Source of the DNA: Brachybacterium sp. EE-P12
GTDB lineage: Bacteria; Actinomycetota; Actinomycetes; Actinomycetales; Dermabacteraceae
DNA: 64,000 nucleotides
NCBI RefSeq assembly: GCF_003711805.1
Contig: NZ_QXCP01000009.1
Coordinates: 372,001-436,000 of the forward strand
Direction: 5' to 3'
Shown here one piece after another: positions 61,043-64,000 of the stretch. The first letter of the stretch is position 1. Each line of letters starts with the position of its first letter. Made by a program: the position numbers and the translations under genes. The notes beneath the pieces were generated by a model, which saw only the letters and a list, made by a program, of their open reading frames with translations, was not told the origin of the DNA and ran no database searches.

Positions 61043-62248
61043 TCAGCGGCTGAGCTTCGGGGAGAAGTAGTGGCTGATCAGTCGCGCGATGATGTTCAGG
61101 ATCATGACGATGACGATCAGGGTGAAGGCGGCGGCCCAGGCACGATCGATGTTGGTGCTGATCGAGCAGGCGTACACCTCCTGGTTGACCGGGTTGGTGA
61201 CGGTGTCCGACATGCAGTTCGCATTGCCGTTGCGGTACTGCTGGTTGATGAACGTCGGCAGGGTCGCCATGCGTCCGTCGAACATGTTCCAGTTCACCGA
61301 GGTGACCATGCCGACCGTGAGCAGCAGCGGGGCGGTCTCGCCGATCACGCGCGCGATAGCGAGGGTGATGCCGGTGGTCAGGCCCGCGATCGCGGTGCGC
61401 AGCACGACCTTGACGATCGTGAGCCACTTGGGAACGCCGAGCGCGTAGGCGGCCTCGCGCAGGTCCATCGGGACCAGCCGCAGCATCTCCTCGCTGTTGC
61501 GCACCACGGTGGGGATCATCAGCAGCGAGAGCGCGACCGCGCCCATGATGCCCATGCGCACGCTCTGATCGGGCATGAACGTGATGAACAGGGCGAGGCC
61601 GAACAGACCCGCGACGATCGAGGGGATGCCGGTCATGACGTCCACGAGGAAGGTCACGCCGCGGCCGAGGGTGCGCTTCCAGCCCTGGTCCGCATATTCG
61701 ACCAGGAAGATCGCGGTGAACAGGCCGACGGGGATCGAGATCAGCGAGGCCCACAGCGTGATCAGCAGGGTGCCGACGATCGCGTGGGAGACGCCGCCGG
61801 CGTCCGCCCCTCCGATGATCCCGGACATGTCCGTGGTCCAGAAGGCGAGGGTGGTGGGCTTCGCGGCGAGGACGCGGGTCATGCCGCGGGCGACCACGGA
61901 CCACAGCAGCGACAGCAGCGGGAACATCGAGATCGCGAAGGCGCCGATGACCAGCAGGGTCATCAGCCGGTCCTTCGCCCAGCGCGGGCCCTCCCGGACC
62001 AGGGAGTAGCCCCAGCCGAACAGGAGGTGCAGCACGAAGCCCAGCAGGATCGCGCTGGCGACGGAGAGTGCGTCGGCGATCGCGAGCACGGCGACGGCGA
62101 CCAGCAGGCCCGCCAGCCCGGTCAGGAGGAGGTGGTACCAGGGCAGGCGCCGCTCGTCCCGGGGCCGGTGGGCCGAGGACGACGAGGACGAGCCGGTCGG
62201 CCGCATGTCGTTCGAGGTGCTCGCCGAGGTGTCGGTGGGGGTGCTCAT
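61043..62248 (-). CDS. pstA: phosphate ABC transporter permease PstA
   Basis: 401-aa permease with an N-terminal Ser/Thr-rich cytoplasmic extension of about 35 residues, an extra helix pair and the BPD-type core including the EAA-like loop RLVPMDLREAAYALGVPKWLTI. About 110 residues longer than E. coli PstA, as is usual in actinobacteria. Located 9 nt after pstC and 27 nt before pstB. Confidence 0.94.
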   Translation of the reverse strand: MSTPTDTSASTSNDMRPTGSSSSSSAHRPRDERRLPWYHLLLTGLAGLLVAVAVLAIADALSVASAILLGFVLHLLFGWGYSLVREGPRWAKDRLMTLLVIGAFAISMFPLLSLLWSVVARGMTRVLAAKPTTLAFWTTDMSGIIGGADAGGVSHAIVGTLLITLWASLISIPVGLFTAIFLVEYADQGWKRTLGRGVTFLVDVMTGIPSIVAGLFGLALFITFMPDQSVRMGIMGAVALSLLMIPTVVRNSEEMLRLVPMDLREAAYALGVPKWLTIVKVVLRTAIAGLTTGITLAIARVIGETAPLLLTVGMVTSVNWNMFDGRMATLPTFINQQYRNGNANCMSDTVTNPVNQEVYACSISTNIDRAWAAAFTLIVIVMILNIIARLISHYFSPKLSR

Positions 62249-62257
62249 GGGGACCTC

Positions 62258-63220
62258 TCAGCTCTTGGGCCCGCTGCGGGCGACGATCCACCGGGCGATG
62301 GCGTTGATGACGAAGGTCAGCACGAACAGCACCAGGCCGGTGAAGATGAGCAGGGACATGTCGACGCCGGAGGCCTCCGCCGACTTCGAGGCGATGTTCG
62401 CAGCGATCGAGTTGTGGCGGCCGACCTCGAGGATGTGCAGGGAGAAGGTCGCGCCGGGCGCGAGGATCATCAGCACGGCCATCGTCTCGCCGAGCGCGCG
62501 GCCGAGGCCCAGCATCGACGCGGCGACCACGCCGCCGCGGCCGAAGGGCAGCACGACGGTGCGGATGGTCTCCCAGCGGGTCGCGCCGAGGGCGAGCGCC
62601 GCCTCCTCCTGCAGACGCGGGGTCTGCAGGAACACCTCGCGGGAGACGGCGGTGATGATCGGCAGGACCATCACGGCCAGGACCACGGAGGCCGAGGCGA
62701 GATTGCGCATCGGCGCCGTCGGCTCCCCCGCGAACAGCGGGATCCAGCCGAAGTAGGTGTTGAGGAAGACGTAGAGCGGCTCGAGCTTGGGCACCAGCCA
62801 CACCCCGCCCCACAGGCCGTAGACGACCGAGGGCACCGCGGCCAGCAGGTCGATCATGTAGCCGAGGCCCGAGGCCATGCGGCGCGGCGCGAAGTGGGAG
62901 ATGAACAGGGCGATGCCGACGGAGACCGGGATCGCGATCAGCAGGGCGATCGCCGAGGCGAGCACGGTGCCGAACACGAGCGGCAGCGTGTACTCGACCA
63001 GCGAGAACTCGGCGGTGCCGGAGAACTCGCGGCTCGCGGTGATCGCGGGGATCGACTCGGTGGTCAGGAAGATCGCGACCGCGGCGAGGGTGACGAAGAT
63101 GAGGAGCCCGGAGCCGATGCTCAGGACGGAGAAGACCGAGTCGCCCGCCCTGCGGCCGCCGGAGCTCATGGTGTCCGGAGCGGACCGCTCCTTCTCCGGG
63201 GCGGTGTCAGCTGTGCTCAT
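62258..63220 (-). CDS. pstC: phosphate ABC transporter permease PstC
   Basis: 320-aa permease with six helices and the coupling loop TPRLQEEAALALGATRWETI followed by LGLGRALGETMAVLMI. The ATG at 63220 has AGGAAGG 6 nt upstream; the in-frame extension to 63319 is rejected. A strong hairpin separates it from pstS. Confidence 0.95.
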   Translation of the reverse strand: MSTADTAPEKERSAPDTMSSGGRRAGDSVFSVLSIGSGLLIFVTLAAVAIFLTTESIPAITASREFSGTAEFSLVEYTLPLVFGTVLASAIALLIAIPVSVGIALFISHFAPRRMASGLGYMIDLLAAVPSVVYGLWGGVWLVPKLEPLYVFLNTYFGWIPLFAGEPTAPMRNLASASVVLAVMVLPIITAVSREVFLQTPRLQEEAALALGATRWETIRTVVLPFGRGGVVAASMLGLGRALGETMAVLMILAPGATFSLHILEVGRHNSIAANIASKSAEASGVDMSLLIFTGLVLFVLTFVINAIARWIVARSGPKS

Positions 63221-63286
63221 GGGGACCTTCCTGCGAGCGCGTCCCGCGTGCGGGCCGCGGGGCCGGGATGACGTGGGCGGGGACGG

Positions 63287-63321
63287 CCGTGTCGCCGGGC
63301 CGGTCCGGCCCGGCGACACGG
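63287..63321 (-). terminator. intercistronic hairpin between pstS and pstC
   Basis: A perfect 16-bp stem (63287-63302 with 63306-63321) with a 3-nt loop GTC, 19 nt after the pstS stop and inside the operon. Probably an attenuator or mRNA stabiliser that keeps pstS expression higher than that of the permeases. Confidence 0.75.
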
Positions 63322-63340
63322 TCTGGGGACGAGGGCTCGA

Positions 63341-64000
63341 TCAGCCGACGGTGATGGCGTCGATCGCGGTCTGCGCCTCGGAGCTGAGCTCGTCCGAGAT
63401 CGGGGCGGAGCCCGCGGCCTCGGCGGCGGCCTGCTGGCCCTCCGAGGAGACGATGTAGGAGGCGTAGGCCTTCACGGCCTCGCCCTGAGCGGAGTCGGCG
63501 TAGGAGCCGCACAGCGCGAGATAGGAGACCAGGACGATCGGGTAGACGCCCTCCTCGGTGGTGGTGCGGTCGAGCTCCACGACGATGTCGTTCTCCTCGC
63601 GGCCCTCCTCGCGCGGGGAGACGTCGACGGCCTTGGCGGCGGCGTCGGCGCTGTACTCGACGAACTCCTCGCCGACCTGGATCGCGGCGGTGCCGAGGTT
63701 GCCGGCCTGGGAGGCGTCGGCGTAGCCGATGGTGCCGTTGCCGCCCTCGACGGTGGAGATCATGCCGGAGGTGCCGTCGCCGGACTGGCCGCCGTCGATG
63801 GGCCAGGTCTCGACCGGGCCGTGGGTCCAGGCGTCGGGAGCGTTCTCGGAGAGGTACTCGGTGAAGTTCTCGGTGGTGCCCGAGTCGTCGGAGCGGTGGA
63901 CCGGCACGATGTCGAGGTCGGGCAGGTCGGCATCGGGGTTCGACTCGGCGATCGCCGGATCGTTCCAGTTGGTGATGTCCCCGGCGAAGATCCCGGCGAT
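63341..64000 (-). CDS. pstS: phosphate-binding protein PstS (5' end outside window)
   Basis: The C-terminal 219 residues of the periplasmic-type phosphate-binding lipoprotein; the reading frame is still open at base 64000, so the start and signal peptide are missing. Signature residues include IFAGDITNWNDPAI, VPVHRSDDSGTTENFTEYL (phosphate-binding Arg, Asp, Ser, Thr), and GTIGYADASQAG. First gene of the operon with pstC, pstA, pstB. Confidence 0.96.
   Translation of the reverse strand: MAGIFAGDITNWNDPAIAESNPDADLPDLDIVPVHRSDDSGTTENFTEYLSENAPDAWTHGPVETWPIDGGQSGDGTSGMISTVEGGNGTIGYADASQAGNLGTAAIQVGEEFVEYSADAAAKAVDVSPREEGREENDIVVELDRTTTEEGVYPIVLVSYLALCGSYADSAQGEAVKAYASYIVSSEGQQAAAEAAGSAPISDELSSEAQTAIDAITVG

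Overview
The window is high-GC DNA with dense operons, frequent ATGA/GTGA stop-start overlaps, many GTG starts and start codons lying 6-7 nt behind a -10 box. The gene set (Fur-type regulator beside a clade-3 catalase, fused MrpA-type antiporter, CtaG/CopD fusion, BkdA/B/C-like complex, ABC-F ATPase, cytoplasmic NagZ/AnmK/MurQ) fits an actinobacterium of the order Micrococcales. A Brachybacterium-like member of the Dermabacteraceae is my best guess; that is inference from gene content and style, not from a marker gene. It reads as ordinary chromosome: no phage, plasmid, IS element, rRNA or CRISPR array was seen.

Layout. 0-2.2 kb: catalase and its Fur-family regulator. 2.3-8.3 kb: tRNA-Thr, a secreted TAP-like lipoprotein peptidase, an ABC exporter divergent from a NarL-type two-component system, and a small zincin. 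8.4-12 kb: tRNA-Glu, tRNA-Asp, a curA-like reductase, tRNA-Phe and fhs. 12-18.8 kb: a six-gene mrp Na+/H+ antiporter operon with unusual charged tails. 19-22.3 kb: a UMF1-type MFS protein, a conserved hypothetical gene coupled to dcd, and tRNA-Gly. 22.4-28.8 kb: a TetR regulator, a large membrane protein that looks like a degenerate H+-pyrophosphatase, a thioredoxin-NHL protein and two HAD phosphatases. 28.8-35.6 kb: metY, an ABC-F ATPase with a possible attenuator leader, murQ divergent from a sugar kinase, and an FMO. 35.6-42 kb: a branched-chain 2-oxoacid dehydrogenase operon, then tandem crcB and a CopD-CtaG fusion. 42-49 kb: anmK-nagZ, an MFS/oxidoreductase pair and a hisC-like gene. 49-51.4 kb: a three-gene module of a WXG100-like/calpain-like protein with two small related proteins. 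51.5-60 kb: holin-like protein, amylosucrase, purB, SDR, CPBP protease, rhodanese and an FtsX-type ABC exporter. 60-64 kb: pstS-pstC-pstA-pstB, with pstS cut by the window end.

How genes work together. murQ, the BadF-type kinase, anmK and nagZ cover most of the cytoplasmic recycling of peptidoglycan amino sugars. The mrp operon is a complete antiporter. E1 alpha, E1 beta and E2 form a 2-oxoacid dehydrogenase without its E3. pstSCAB is a full phosphate importer.

Most interesting: (1) the WXG100/calpain-like protease with two small proteins sharing a domain, one predicted cytosolic and one a lipoprotein; (2) a membrane protein that keeps the H+-PPase frame but has lost its catalytic Asp/Lys motifs; (3) three copies of an 80-bp palindromic intergenic element; (4) charged C-terminal tails on three Mrp subunits; (5) a mini-ORF and hairpin leader ahead of the ABC-F gene.
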